Below are positions 14,739 through 23,290 of a stretch of 32,603 nucleotides of DNA, one piece after another; position 1 is the stretch's first letter, and the number at the start of each line of letters is the position of its first letter. This DNA is from Alphaproteobacteria bacterium (GTDB lineage: Bacteria > Pseudomonadota > Alphaproteobacteria > CACIAM-22H2). The position numbers and the translations under genes are program-made. The notes under the pieces were generated by a model, which saw only the letters and a list, made by a program, of their open reading frames with translations, was not told the DNA's origin and made no database searches. The DNA lies in the NCBI GenBank assembly GCA_016793165.1, contig JAEULA010000004.1, positions 1-32,603 on the forward strand, in the 5' to 3' direction.

Positions 14739-14981
14739 GTGGGGGCCCTCCGAAGGCTTGTGACGAGCGCCGCGCGACCAGCCCGGCGCCGCGCGCGGAA
14801 TCCGCCGCGCAGCGTAGCGCGGGGAACATTCACGACGTCTCGCCGCTTCCCGCGATGCGACAAACAGTCACTGCGGCGCCCGCGCACAGCATCACCGTGT
14901 CGCATGTTTCGCACATGCACAAATTGATCCACTGCGGCCCGCGTCGGGACCGAGTCGGATTCCCGTACGCAGCGTAGCGGT
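14739..14981. promoter_or_regulatory. Divergent control region between DUF2189 gene and ccoN
   Basis: The 243-bp gap holds no gene but has several symmetric motifs. ATGCGACA (14855-14862) and TGTCGCAT (14898-14905) are perfect 8-bp inverted repeats with centres about four helical turns apart. GCATGT (14902-14907) and ACATGC (14913-14918) form a second perfect inverted repeat with a 5-bp spacer. TTGAT at 14924-14928 is one good half of an FNR/FixK box, but the matching ATCAA half is absent (TGCGG instead). GCGAC-N5-GTCAC at 14857 resembles RegA/PrrA-type sites. Redox control of cbb3 genes is usual; which regulator acts here is not settled by the sequence. Confidence 0.4.
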
Positions 14982-16475
14982 ATGGATCAAACGGGGGTCG
15001 CGATGGCGACAGCAACGATGCAGGGCAATCCGGCCATGGCCGAACGCCCGGAGTTTGTCGACGACGTCACGAGGGCCTTCCTCGTGATGGCGATGTTCTG
15101 GGGCGTAGTCGGCTTCACGGTCGGCCTGGTGATCGCGCTCCAGATGGTCTTTCCCGTGCTGAACCTCGACCTTGAATGGACGACGTTCGGTCGCCTGCGG
15201 CCCTTGCACACGTCGGCGGTCATCTTCGCCTTCGGCGGCACGGCGCTGATCGGCTGCTCGCTGCACATCGTGCAGCGGACCTGCCGCGCGCGGCTGTTCG
15301 GCGGCGCGCCGCTCGGCTGGTTCGTCTTCTTCGGCTATCAGTTCTTCATCCTGATCGCCGCCACCGGCTACGTGCTGGGCATCACCGAGGGCAAGGAATA
15401 CGCCGAGCCCGAGTGGTACGCGGACCTCTGGCTGACCGTCGTCTGGGTCGCCTACCTGATCGCGTTCGCCGGCACGGTGTTCAAGCGCCACGAGGAGCAC
15501 ATCTACGTCGCGAACTGGTTCCTGCTCGCCTTCATCCTCACGATCGCGGTGCTGCACATCACCAACAGCATGTCGCTGCCGGTGTCGTTCTTCGGCGCCA
15601 AGAGCTACTCGGCCTACTCGGGTGTTCAGGACGCGATGATCCAGTGGTGGTACGGCCACAACGCGGTCGGCTTCTTCCTCACCTCCGGCTTCCTCGGGAT
15701 GATGTACTTCGTGATCCCGAAGCAGGCGAACCGTCCCGTCTATTCCTACCGGCTCTCGATCGTCCATTTCTGGGCGCTCACCTTCATGTACATCTGGGCG
15801 GGCCCGCATCATCTGCACTACACGGCGCTGCCCGACTGGGCGCAGACGCTGGGCATGGTGTTCTCGGTCATGCTGTGGATGCCGAGCTGGGGCGGCATGA
15901 TCAACGGCCTCATGACGCTCGCCGGGGCCTGGGACAAGCTGCGCACGGACCCGAGCCTGCGCTTCTCGGTCACGGCGGTCGCCTTCTACGGCATGTCGAC
16001 CTTCGAGGGGCCGGTCATGTCGATCAAGGCGGTGAATGCGCTGAGCCACTACACGGACTGGACCATCGGCCACGTGCACTCCGGCGTGCTGGGCTGGGTC
16101 GGCTTCATCGTCTTCGGCACGCTCTACTACCTGGTGCCGGTGATGTGGAACCGCCCGCGCCTCTACTCGACCAAGCTGGTCGCCTGGCACTTCTGGATCG
16201 CCACGCTCGGCATCGTCCTCTACATCACCGCGATGTGGGTGAGCGGCATCATGCAGGGCCTGATGTGGCGCGCCTACGACGAGCTCGGCTTCCTCCAGTA
16301 CTCGTTCGTGGAGACCGTGGTCGCGATGCGGCCGTTCTACGCGATCCGGGCGCTCGGCGGACTGCTGTTCGTCGCCGGGTCCCTGATCATGGCCTACAAC
16401 CTGTGGCGGACCATGCGCGGAGACCTCGCCGTCGAAGAGACGCGCGGCCCCGCCCTGTCCACCGCGCGCGCGTAA
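14982..16475 (+). CDS. ccoN: Cytochrome c oxidase cbb3-type, catalytic subunit I
   Basis: This 497-residue, 12-helix catalytic subunit reduces O2 at a haem b3-CuB centre and pumps protons. Metal ligands are visible: His76 (LRPLHTSAV, low-spin haem b), His226 (YGHNAV, CuB), His276-His277 (AGPHHLHY, CuB) and the His364-x-His366 pair (IGHVHSG, haem b3 and haem b). The [10 protein letters not shown] segment carries the Tyr typical of cbb3 helix VII. Two ATG starts are possible: 14982, used here, and 15003, which has GGGGG 5 bases upstream; the first helix starts at about residue 30 either way. It opens the ccoNOQP operon, followed 10 bp later by ccoO. Confidence 0.97.
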   Translation: MDQTGVAMATATMQGNPAMAERPEFVDDVTRAFLVMAMFWGVVGFTVGLVIALQMVFPVLNLDLEWTTFGRLRPLHTSAVIFAFGGTALIGCSLHIVQRTCRARLFGGAPLGWFVFFGYQFFILIAATGYVLGITEGKEYAEPEWYADLWLTVVWVAYLIAFAGTVFKRHEEHIYVANWFLLAFILTIAVLHITNSMSLPVSFFGAKSYSAYSGVQDAMIQWWYGHNAVGFFLTSGFLGMMYFVIPKQANRPVYSYRLSIVHFWALTFMYIWAGPHHLHYTALPDWAQTLGMVFSVMLWMPSWGGMINGLMTLAGAWDKLRTDPSLRFSVTAVAFYGMSTFEGPVMSIKAVNALSHYTDWTIGHVHSGVLGWVGFIVFGTLYYLVPVMWNRPRLYSTKLVAWHFWIATLGIVLYITAMWVSGIMQGLMWRAYDELGFLQYSFVETVVAMRPFYAIRALGGLLFVAGSLIMAYNLWRTMRGDLAVEETRGPALSTARA

Positions 16476-16485
16476 GGAGCCAGCG

Positions 16486-17211
16486 ATGGCCTATCGTCAC
16501 GAAGTCGTCGAGAAGAACGTCATCCTTCTCGCCCTGCTGACCGTCATCACGATCTCGATCGGCGGTCTGGTGCAGATCATCCCCCTCTTCGCGGTGGAAA
16601 GCACGATCGAGCGGGTGAAGGGGGTGCGTCCCTACGCGCCCCTGGAGCTGCTCGGCCGGAACATCTACATCCGCGAGGGCTGCTACACCTGCCACTCGCA
16701 GCAGGTGCGGCCGTTCAAGGACGAGGTCGAACGCTACGGGCACTACAGCCTCGCGGCGGAGAGCATGTACGACCGGCCGTTCCAGTGGGGCTCGAAGCGC
16801 ACGGGGCCCGACCTCGCGCGCGTCGGCGGCAAGTACTCGAACGACTGGCACGTCGCCCACATGATCAATCCGCGCGCGGTGGTGCCGGAGTCGATCATGC
16901 CCGGCTACGGCTTCCTGGCCCGCAAGCCGCTGGCCTACGACGACGTCGCCGATCACCTCAAGACGCTCCGGACGCTCGGCGTTCCCTACAGCGACGAGAT
17001 GGTCGCGAACGCGAAGGCCGATCTCGAGGCGCAGCTTGATCCGGACGGCGACAGTGCCGCGCTGCTGAAGCGCTATCCCAAGGCCGTGGTGGCGAAGTTC
17101 AACGCCGAGGCGAAGCAGCCGACGGAGATGGATGCCCTCGTGGCCTATCTCCAGATGCTGGGGACCCTGGTGCGCTTCTCCGAAGTCACGCCCGCGGACC
17201 TCAAGCAGTAG
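16486..17211 (+). CDS. ccoO: Cytochrome c oxidase cbb3-type, monohaem subunit II
   Basis: This 241-residue membrane-anchored c-type cytochrome passes electrons to CcoN. One N-terminal helix (about 12-35) is followed by a periplasmic domain with the haem c site CYTCH (Cys66, Cys69, His70) in the conserved context REGCYTCHSQQVRPFKDE. The likely sixth ligand is Met138 in ESIMPGYGFL. DLARVGGKYSNDWHVAHM is the usual CcoO core. AAGGAGC precedes the ATG. It follows ccoN by 10 bp and precedes ccoQ by 13 bp. Confidence 0.97.
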   Translation: MAYRHEVVEKNVILLALLTVITISIGGLVQIIPLFAVESTIERVKGVRPYAPLELLGRNIYIREGCYTCHSQQVRPFKDEVERYGHYSLAAESMYDRPFQWGSKRTGPDLARVGGKYSNDWHVAHMINPRAVVPESIMPGYGFLARKPLAYDDVADHLKTLRTLGVPYSDEMVANAKADLEAQLDPDGDSAALLKRYPKAVVAKFNAEAKQPTEMDALVAYLQMLGTLVRFSEVTPADLKQ

Positions 17212-17224
17212 CGGGGGCGAGGCC

Positions 17225-17374
17225 ATGGAGCTGAAGACCCTCTACGAGGTCCTGCGCAGCAGCTGGACCATCATCGGGATCGTGACCTTTCTCGCCGTCG
17301 TGGCGTGGGCGTTCTGGCCCGCGAACAAGGCCGAGTTCGAGAAGCGCGCCCGCATTCCTTTCGACGAGCGTTGA
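17225..17374 (+). CDS. ccoQ: Cytochrome c oxidase cbb3-type, small subunit IV
   Basis: This 49-residue protein has one membrane helix (about residues 13-31) with a short polar C-terminus ending EKRARIPFDER. Such CcoQ proteins stabilise the core complex. The location between ccoO and ccoP, the pattern VVAWAFWPANKAEFEKRA, and GGGGGCGAGG-type purine-rich sequence before the ATG support it. It ends 14 bp before ccoP. Confidence 0.93.
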   Translation: MELKTLYEVLRSSWTIIGIVTFLAVVAWAFWPANKAEFEKRARIPFDER

Positions 17375-17388
17375 GGCGGAGACACGCC

Positions 17389-18246
17389 ATGCCCACAAAG
17401 ATCGAGAAAGACGACATCACCGGCCGGGACACCACAGGCCACGAATGGGACGGTATCAAGGAACTCAACACGCCGTTGCCCAAGTGGTGGGTGAACGTGT
17501 TCTGGGTCACCGTGCTCTGGGCGGTCGGCTACATGATCGTCTATCCCTCGCTGCCCCATGTCGGCGGCATCTGGGGGTACTGGAGCCGGGGCGAGCTGAA
17601 CGAGAGCCTGGAGGAGCAGCGCGCGCAGCGGGCCGGCTTCGTCGGCAGGATCGAGAAGGCGAGCCTCACCGAGATCCGGCGCAATGACGAGCTGCGCAAC
17701 TTCGCCTTCGCCGGCGGTCGCCAGGTCTTCGCGGACAACTGCGCGCCCTGCCACGGCTCCGGCGGCGCGGGGACCCGCGGCTATCCGAGCCTGGCCGACG
17801 ACGACTGGCTGTGGGGCGGCACGCTCGAGCAGATCCACCAGACCATCCGGCACGGCGTACGCAACGCGGACGGGGACAGCCGCGTGTCGCAGATGCCGCG
17901 CTTCGGTGCCGACGGCGTGCTGAAGCCGGCCGAGATCTCCGACACGGCTGACTTCGTCCTCGCGATGTCCGGCGCGCAGCCCGCGTCGCCCGCATCGCAG
18001 CGCGGCGAGGCTCTCTACAAGGAGCACTGCATCGCCTGCCACGGCGAGAAGGGCGAGGGGAACCAGGAGCTCGGCGCGCCGCGTCTCAACGACGGCATCT
18101 GGCTCTACGGCGGCGACCGCGCGAGCGTCGTGCAGTCGATCGCCAACGCGCGCGCCGGCTCCATGCCGGCGTGGGAGGGGCGTCTCGATGCCGCGACGAT
18201 CAAGATGCTGACCGTCTACGTGCATGCGCTGGGAGGCGGCAAGTAA
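17389..18246 (+). CDS. ccoP: Cytochrome c oxidase cbb3-type, dihaem subunit III
   Basis: This 285-residue dihaem cytochrome c is the electron entry subunit of the cbb3 oxidase. The N-terminus has the CcoP signature GHEWDGIKELNTPLPKWW before a single helix (about 35-53). Haem c sites are CAPCH (Cys118, Cys121, His122) and CIACH (Cys214, Cys217, His218). Likely distal ligands are Met169 (SQMPRF) and Met259 (GSMPAW). The start is placed at the ATG at 17389, with GGCGGAG upstream; the frame runs further upstream over ccoQ without family similarity. The gene for CcoG follows 16 bp later. Confidence 0.96.
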   Translation: MPTKIEKDDITGRDTTGHEWDGIKELNTPLPKWWVNVFWVTVLWAVGYMIVYPSLPHVGGIWGYWSRGELNESLEEQRAQRAGFVGRIEKASLTEIRRNDELRNFAFAGGRQVFADNCAPCHGSGGAGTRGYPSLADDDWLWGGTLEQIHQTIRHGVRNADGDSRVSQMPRFGADGVLKPAEISDTADFVLAMSGAQPASPASQRGEALYKEHCIACHGEKGEGNQELGAPRLNDGIWLYGGDRASVVQSIANARAGSMPAWEGRLDAATIKMLTVYVHALGGGK

Positions 18247-18262
18247 CAGCCGTGCGACCGCG

Positions 18263-19753
18263 ATGGATGGCGGCAAGCTGATGATCACGCCACCGCCGAA
18301 CCAGCCGAGTGGCGACGAGGTGCGCTCCGTCCGCGAACAGCGGGCGGAGCAGCCGCTTTACGTCACGCGCATCAAGGTCTACCCGCGCAAGGTCCAGGGG
18401 TTCTTCCGGAGCATCAAGTGGTTGATGCTCGGGCTCTGCCTGACGGCCTACTACGTCGTCCCCTGGCTGCGCTGGGATCGCGGACCGAACGCGCCGAGCC
18501 AGGCGATCCTGCTCGATATGCCCGGGCGGCGCGGCTACTTCTTCTGGATCGAGATCTGGCCGCAGGAGGTCTATTTCCTGACCGGCCTGCTCATCCTCGG
18601 CGCCGTCGGCCTCTTCCTGGTCACGAGCTATCTCGGCCGCGTCTGGTGCGGCTACACGTGCCCGCAGACGGTCTGGACCGACCTTTTCATGGCGGTCGAG
18701 CGCTTCATCGAGGGCGACCGCAACGCGCGCATCAAGCTCGACAAGTCGCCGTGGAGCTTCGACAAGGCCTGGCGGAAGGTCGCCAAGCACGCGGCGTGGC
18801 TGGCGATCGGCGCGGCCACCGGCGGTGCGTGGGTCTTCTACTTCGTCGATGCGCCGACGACCTTCGTCGAGATCTTCACGGGCAAGGCGACCTTCACGGT
18901 CTACGTCTTCATCGCCCTGTTCACCGCCTCGACCTATACGCTGGCCGGCTGGGCCCGCGAGCAGGTCTGCACCTACATGTGCCCGTGGCCTCGCTTCCAG
19001 GCCGCGATGTTCGACGAGAGCACGCTCACCGTCACCTACCGTGGGTGGCGCGGCGAGCCGCGCGGCAAGCACAAGGCGGGGACGAGCTGGGAGGGGCGCG
19101 GGGACTGCATCGATTGCGGCTCGTGCGTCGCCGTCTGCCCGACGGGCATCGACATCCGTGACGGCCAGCAGCTCGAGTGCATCGGGTGCGGGCTGTGCAT
19201 CGACGCCTGCGACGCGGTGATGGCGAAGGTCGAGCGCCCGACGAAGCTGATCGCCTTCGATACGCTCGCTCATGTCCAGGCTGGCCGCGTCGGCGGCCCG
19301 ACGCGCCTGAACTGGCTGCGGCCGCGGCCGATGATCTATGTGGCCATGCTGGTCGTCGTCTCGACCGTGATGGTGGTGGCGCTCGCGATGCGCGGCGACA
19401 CGGAGCTGCACGTCCTGCGCGATCGTGCGCCGCTGTTCGTCACGCTGTCCGACGGCTCGATCCGCAACGGCTACACGGTCAAGATCCTGAACAAGGCGCG
19501 CGAGCCGCGCAGCTACGCGCTCTCGGTCCAGGGTCTGAACAATCCCCGCGTCACGATCGCGGGCGAGGAGGCCGACAAGCCGACCGATCGCGTGACGATC
19601 ACGGCGCGGCCCGACTCGGTCGCCACGTACCGCATCTACGTCGCGGCGAGTGCGGCGGCACAGGAATCCGTGGGTGTCGATTTCCGCCTTCAGGCCGGCA
19701 CGCGGACCTCGCCCATGACGGTTCGAAGCAGCTTCGTCGGTCCCAAGCACTGA
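18263..19753 (+). CDS. ccoG: cbb3 oxidase assembly cupric reductase, polyferredoxin-like (FixG/RdxA)
   Basis: This protein of about 496 residues reduces Cu(II) for delivery of copper to the oxidase. Membrane helices lie at about 52-68, 105-122, 180-196 and 211-230, with another at about 345-363. Cys pairs at the membrane (WCGYTCP, Cys129/Cys133; CTYMCP, Cys236/Cys240) are followed by two ferredoxin-type clusters: CIDCGSCVAVCP (Cys282, 285, 288, 292) and CIGCGLCIDAC (Cys306, 309, 312, 316). The C-terminal 125 residues form an Ig-like periplasmic domain. The start is ambiguous: ATG at 18263 or 18281, neither with a strong ribosome site; an upstream ATG at 18224 would overlap ccoP. It begins the ccoGHIS assembly group, which is co-oriented with ccoNOQP. 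Confidence 0.95.
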   Translation: MDGGKLMITPPPNQPSGDEVRSVREQRAEQPLYVTRIKVYPRKVQGFFRSIKWLMLGLCLTAYYVVPWLRWDRGPNAPSQAILLDMPGRRGYFFWIEIWPQEVYFLTGLLILGAVGLFLVTSYLGRVWCGYTCPQTVWTDLFMAVERFIEGDRNARIKLDKSPWSFDKAWRKVAKHAAWLAIGAATGGAWVFYFVDAPTTFVEIFTGKATFTVYVFIALFTASTYTLAGWAREQVCTYMCPWPRFQAAMFDESTLTVTYRGWRGEPRGKHKAGTSWEGRGDCIDCGSCVAVCPTGIDIRDGQQLECIGCGLCIDACDAVMAKVERPTKLIAFDTLAHVQAGRVGGPTRLNWLRPRPMIYVAMLVVVSTVMVVALAMRGDTELHVLRDRAPLFVTLSDGSIRNGYTVKILNKAREPRSYALSVQGLNNPRVTIAGEEADKPTDRVTITARPDSVATYRIYVAASAAAQESVGVDFRLQAGTRTSPMTVRSSFVGPKH

Positions 19754-19772
19754 GCGATCCAGGAGAGCGATC

Positions 19773-20255
19773 ATGCAGACTCGCCCGAAGCGCAGCCTGA
19801 TTCCGTGGATCTTCGTCGGCGGCATGCTGGTCGTCGTCGCCGTGAACGCCGCGATGGTGGCGACCGCCCTCACGAGCTTCTCGGGGCTCGCCTATCCCGA
19901 CGCGTTCGGACGCGGCGTCGCGTACAACCGCGTCATCGCGGACGTCGAGCGCCAGGAGCGCCTGGGCTGGACGTGGCGGGTGTCGCTCGACGCCGACGCC
20001 GCGCGCCGGTCGGAATCGCTGCGCCTCGACCTTGCCGACTCGGCGGGACGGCCGTTGACGGGGGCGCAGGTCGCGGTCTCGATCGAGCGTCCGGTCGAGC
20101 GCGGCGCGCCGATCCATGTCGAGCTGCGCGAGACCGCGCAGGGTCGCTATGTCGGCGAAGTCGCGCTGCCGCAGCGCGGCCAGTGGGATGTCAAGCTTGC
20201 GATCGCCCGCGCGGGCGACACCGTCGCCGGCGTCAATCGGATCTTCGCGCGATGA
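19773..20255 (+). CDS. ccoH: cbb3 oxidase assembly protein FixH/CcoH
   Basis: This 160-residue protein has one N-terminal membrane helix (about 9-33) and a periplasmic beta-rich domain. The FixH features are the GGMLVVVAVNAAMVATALTS helix, then GLAYPDAFGRGVAYNRVIAD and QWDVKLAIARAGDTVAGVNRIF near the end. It stabilises assembly of the oxidase together with CcoI and CcoS. AGGAGAG precedes the ATG. Its stop overlaps the ccoI start as ATGA. Confidence 0.93.
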   Translation: MQTRPKRSLIPWIFVGGMLVVVAVNAAMVATALTSFSGLAYPDAFGRGVAYNRVIADVERQERLGWTWRVSLDADAARRSESLRLDLADSAGRPLTGAQVAVSIERPVERGAPIHVELRETAQGRYVGEVALPQRGQWDVKLAIARAGDTVAGVNRIFAR

Positions 20256-22648
20256 CCGCGACGCTCGCCATGCCGGTCGACCGGGCGGTCGCCGCGGCGA
20301 GCGCTGCGGCGTGCGCGCATTGCGGTGCGGAGCTGGCAGCCGGCCAGTCGCGATTCTGCTGTCACGGCTGCGAGGCGGCGGCCGGGCTCGTCGCCGGACT
20401 CGGCCTGGACGACTTCTACCGGCGCCGTCTCGCCGCCCCGGGCACGCTGCGACCCGACGGCGCGGCGGCCGACGTCTCGGTCTATGTCGCCGAGCGCGAC
20501 GGGGTCTGCCGTCTCGACCTGCTCCTCGACGGTGTGGTCTGCGGCGCCTGCGTGTGGCTGGTCGAGTCCGCGCTCGCGCGCTCGCCGGAGGTCCGCCGGG
20601 CACGGGTCAACTTCTCGACCCGCCGGCTCGCGCTCGAATGGGCGGGGCCGCGCGCCCTGGTCGGCGAGCTGGTCGGGCGCCTGGCGGCGCTCGGCTTCCG
20701 CGTGGCGCCGTTCGACGCGGCCCAGGAGAGCGACGATCAGGTCCGCCAGGAGCGCGAGCTGCTCCGCGCCATGGCCGTCGCGGGCTTCGCGGCGGCCAAC
20801 GTCATGCTGCTTTCGGTCTCGGTGTGGTCCGGCCATGCCGGATCGATGGGGCCGGCAACCCGCGAATTCCTCCACTGGGTCTCGGGGCTGATCGCCCTTC
20901 CGGCGATCGCCTTCGCCGGCGTGCCGTTCTTCCGCTCGGCCCTGGCCGCGCTGCGTGCCGGCCGCACCAACATGGACGTCCCGATCTCGATCGGCGTGAT
21001 CCTCGCCTCGGCGATGAGCATCCACGAGACCGCGGCCGGTCGCGAGCACGCCTTCTTCGATTCGGCCGTCACGCTGCTCTTCTTCCTGCTGATCGGACGC
21101 TATCTCGACCTTCGCGCCCGCGGCCGGGCGCGCCAGGCGGCACGCCACGTCCTGGCGCTGACCGCCCGGGCCGTGCGCGTCGTTGCGGCGGACGGCAGCG
21201 TCGCGTTGCGGCGGCCCGACGCCGTGAAGGTCGGGGATGTCGTGCTCGTGGCCAGCGGCGAGCGCATCCCGGTCGACGGCCGCGTGATCGACGGCCAGTC
21301 GACGATCGACCAGAGCATCGTCACCGGCGAGTCCATGCCGCTGGCCGCGACCCGCGACACGCGCCTGTTCGCGGGCTCGCTGAATCTCGGGGCGCCGATC
21401 CGGGTGGTCACCGACGGCGCCGGGGAGGGAACCCTGCTCGCCGAGATCGCGCGGTTGATGGAAGCGGCGGAGCACGGCCAGAGCCGCTACGTCGCGCTCG
21501 CCGATCGGGTTGCCCGGTACTACGCGCCGGTCGTGCACGTCGCCGGGGCCCTGACCTTCGTCGCCTGGTACTTCCTCCTGGACGCGGCGGTGGAAGTGGC
21601 GCTCCTCAACGCCGCCGCCGTGCTGATCATCACCTGTCCCTGCGCGCTGGCGCTGGCCGTGCCGGTCGTGCAGGTCGTCGTCTCGGGGCGCCTGATGCGC
21701 GCCGGGATCCTGCTGAAGTCCGGCACGGCGCTGGAGCGCCTCGCCGCGGTGGATACGATCGTTCTCGACAAGACCGGCACCTTGACGGTCGGCCGGCCGG
21801 AATTGCGCGGCGTGGAGCCGCGCGGCCTGTCCGAGGCCGGGGCGCTCGCGATCGCGGCCGCGCTCGCGCAGACGAGCCGCCATCCGCTGTCGCGGGCGAT
21901 CGTTCGCGCGGCACCGCCGGTGGCCGCCGCCAGCGAGGTCGACGAGACACCGGGCGCCGGCCTCACGGGACGTTGCGCGGGCACGCGCTGGCGGCTCGGC
22001 AGCGCCGCGTTCTGCGCCATCGACGCACAAGCGGGCGCGACCGCGGAGATCGGAGCCCTCGATCTCTTCCTGGCCGACGAGGGTGGCGCGCGCGGCGCGC
22101 GCTTCCGTCTGGCCGATCGGCTGCGCGTCGACGCGGCCGACGTCGTCGGCACGCTGCAGCGTCGCGGCTACGACGTGCGTCTGCTGTCCGGCGATCGCGC
22201 CGCCAACGTCGCCGCGGCCGCCGCGGCGGTCGGGATCGCGAAATGGCAGGCGGAGGCCACTCCGGCCGCGAAGGCGGCGGTGCTGGCGCAGCTGGCCGGC
22301 GAAGGGCGTCGCGTCGCCATGATCGGCGACGGCCTGAACGACGCGCCGGCGCTGGCGGCGGCGCATGCCTCGCTGTCGCCGGCGTCGGCGGTCGATATCG
22401 CGCAGACAGCGGCCGACGTCGTGTTCCAGGGCGAGCGCCTGGGTCCGGTGCCGGAGACTCTGGCCCTCGCCATCGCGGCGCGCCGCGCGGCGCGCGAGAA
22501 CCTCATCCTCGCCCTCGGCTACAATCTGCTGGCCGTGCCACTGGCGATGGCCGGAATGGTGACGCCGCTGATCGCGGCCGTCGCCATGTCGTCCTCGTCG
22601 ATCCTCGTCATCGGCAACGCGATGCGCCTCGCGCGCGGGAGGATGTGA
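20252..22648 (+). CDS. ccoI: Copper-translocating P1B-type ATPase for cbb3 assembly (FixI)
   Basis: This 798-residue P-type ATPase exports copper across the membrane for insertion into CcoN. The N-terminus holds a cysteine-rich segment CAHCGAE...CCHGCEAAAG (residues 21-44), typical of CcoI, then a heavy-metal-associated domain with CGAC (Cys97, Cys100). Membrane helices include the ITCPCALALA ion channel motif (Cys462-Pro-Cys464). Catalytic signatures are TGES in the actuator domain, DKTGT with phosphorylated Asp506, SRHPLSRAI for nucleotide binding and GDGLNDAPAL (Asp693-Asp697). It starts within the ccoH stop and overlaps ccoS by 1 bp. It is distinct from copper-detoxifying CopA by its N-terminus and context. 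Confidence 0.97.
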   Translation: MTATLAMPVDRAVAAASAAACAHCGAELAAGQSRFCCHGCEAAAGLVAGLGLDDFYRRRLAAPGTLRPDGAAADVSVYVAERDGVCRLDLLLDGVVCGACVWLVESALARSPEVRRARVNFSTRRLALEWAGPRALVGELVGRLAALGFRVAPFDAAQESDDQVRQERELLRAMAVAGFAAANVMLLSVSVWSGHAGSMGPATREFLHWVSGLIALPAIAFAGVPFFRSALAALRAGRTNMDVPISIGVILASAMSIHETAAGREHAFFDSAVTLLFFLLIGRYLDLRARGRARQAARHVLALTARAVRVVAADGSVALRRPDAVKVGDVVLVASGERIPVDGRVIDGQSTIDQSIVTGESMPLAATRDTRLFAGSLNLGAPIRVVTDGAGEGTLLAEIARLMEAAEHGQSRYVALADRVARYYAPVVHVAGALTFVAWYFLLDAAVEVALLNAAAVLIITCPCALALAVPVVQVVVSGRLMRAGILLKSGTALERLAAVDTIVLDKTGTLTVGRPELRGVEPRGLSEAGALAIAAALAQTSRHPLSRAIVRAAPPVAAASEVDETPGAGLTGRCAGTRWRLGSAAFCAIDAQAGATAEIGALDLFLADEGGARGARFRLADRLRVDAADVVGTLQRRGYDVRLLSGDRAANVAAAAAAVGIAKWQAEATPAAKAAVLAQLAGEGRRVAMIGDGLNDAPALAAAHASLSPASAVDIAQTAADVVFQGERLGPVPETLALAIAARRAARENLILALGYNLLAVPLAMAGMVTPLIAAVAMSSSSILVIGNAMRLARGRM

Positions 22649-22821
22649 TGGATAGCCTGCTGCTCTTGATTCCCCTGGCGGTGCTGCTCGGCTTTCTGGG
22701 CCTCGCCGCATTCCTGTGGGCGCTGCGGGCGGGCCAGTTCGACGACCTCGAGGGCGCTGCCCATCGAATTCTCAACGATGATGATCGGCCGGCATCGCCG
22801 GCCAGAAGGAGCGGACCATGA
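22648..22821 (+). CDS. ccoS: cbb3 oxidase assembly protein CcoS
   Basis: This 57-residue protein has a single N-terminal helix (about 3-27) followed by WALRAGQFDDLEGAAHRIL, the diagnostic CcoS block with the conserved G-Q-F/Y-D-D-L. CcoS is needed for cofactor insertion into the oxidase. The start overlaps the last base of ccoI, and the stop overlaps the next small gene as ATGA. Confidence 0.94.
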   Translation: MDSLLLLIPLAVLLGFLGLAAFLWALRAGQFDDLEGAAHRILNDDDRPASPARRSGP

Positions 22822-22997
22822 AAGACAAGATCAGCAGCTGGATCGTCGGCGGCTTCGTCGGGCTTCTGGGCCTGGTCGGGCTCGTGCTGTCGGCCGGCGC
22901 GAAGGACCTGGCCGTCCACGGCTTCGGCCTGGCCGTGTTCGCGTTCGCGGTGCTGTTCAATTTCTGGCTGATCAAGCGCAGCTACGATCAGGGCTGA
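22818..22997 (+). CDS. Uncharacterised 59-residue two-helix membrane protein ending the cco cluster
   Basis: The frame runs from ATG 22818-22820 to TGA 22995-22997. It shares ATGA with the ccoS stop, and AGAAGGAGCGG (from 22804) gives a strong ribosome-binding site. The protein starts MKDKISSWIVGG and has two hydrophobic segments: one at about residues 8-26 and one at about 34-52, the latter starting HGFGLAVFAFAVLF. They are joined by a short polar turn with Lys and Asp, and the protein ends WLIKRSYDQG, consistent with a helical hairpin with charged ends. I do not know a named family. Tight coupling to ccoS suggests an accessory or assembly role in the cbb3 complex, perhaps like other small oxidase-associated peptides; this is inference. 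Confidence 0.75.
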   Translation: MKDKISSWIVGGFVGLLGLVGLVLSAGAKDLAVHGFGLAVFAFAVLFNFWLIKRSYDQG

Positions 22998-23290
22998 CGC
23001 CGCAACCCGTTCGCAGTGCTCTGCCGGGGCACGGTCGCGGCGGGCAAATCGATTGCAGCGGAATGCGCCGGGCTCGCCGTGGAGGCGGCCGACGTCGCCG
23101 GGTCCCGGAGCGGCGCACGGGCATCGGCGAGTATCACGCCTGTCGGGTGGTGCCGTGTTGAGGACGTGGCGCGGCCGCTCCCGTCCGATTCCGGCCCTCG
23201 ACAGGCGGAGCTCGCTGCCCGGTCCGCAGGGACCGGCTCCTTGGACCCTTCACATGAGGCGCCGCCGGGTGCCGCTGCTGCCGCCGCGGC
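22998..23290. terminator. Convergent intergenic region with a candidate bidirectional hairpin
   Basis: The 293 bp between the cco cluster and the converging hemN hold no convincing gene; the frames seen here resemble no protein and lack ribosome sites. CCGGTCC (23219-23225) and GGACCGG (23230-23236) form a perfect 7-bp stem with a GCAG loop, a possible terminator for either direction. No T-run follows on either strand, so it is not a classical intrinsic terminator. Confidence 0.3.

Noticed and set aside
14924..14937. FNR/FixK box upstream of ccoN
   Set aside because: Only the TTGAT half matches; the other half is TGCGG instead of ATCAA, so it is described as a half site only.
20147..22711. 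854-codon leftward open frame opposite ccoH and ccoI
   Set aside because: It mirrors the third-position GC bias of the P-type ATPase gene; the product is a low-complexity Arg/Asp/Gly-rich string with no domain, and the + strand genes are unambiguous.
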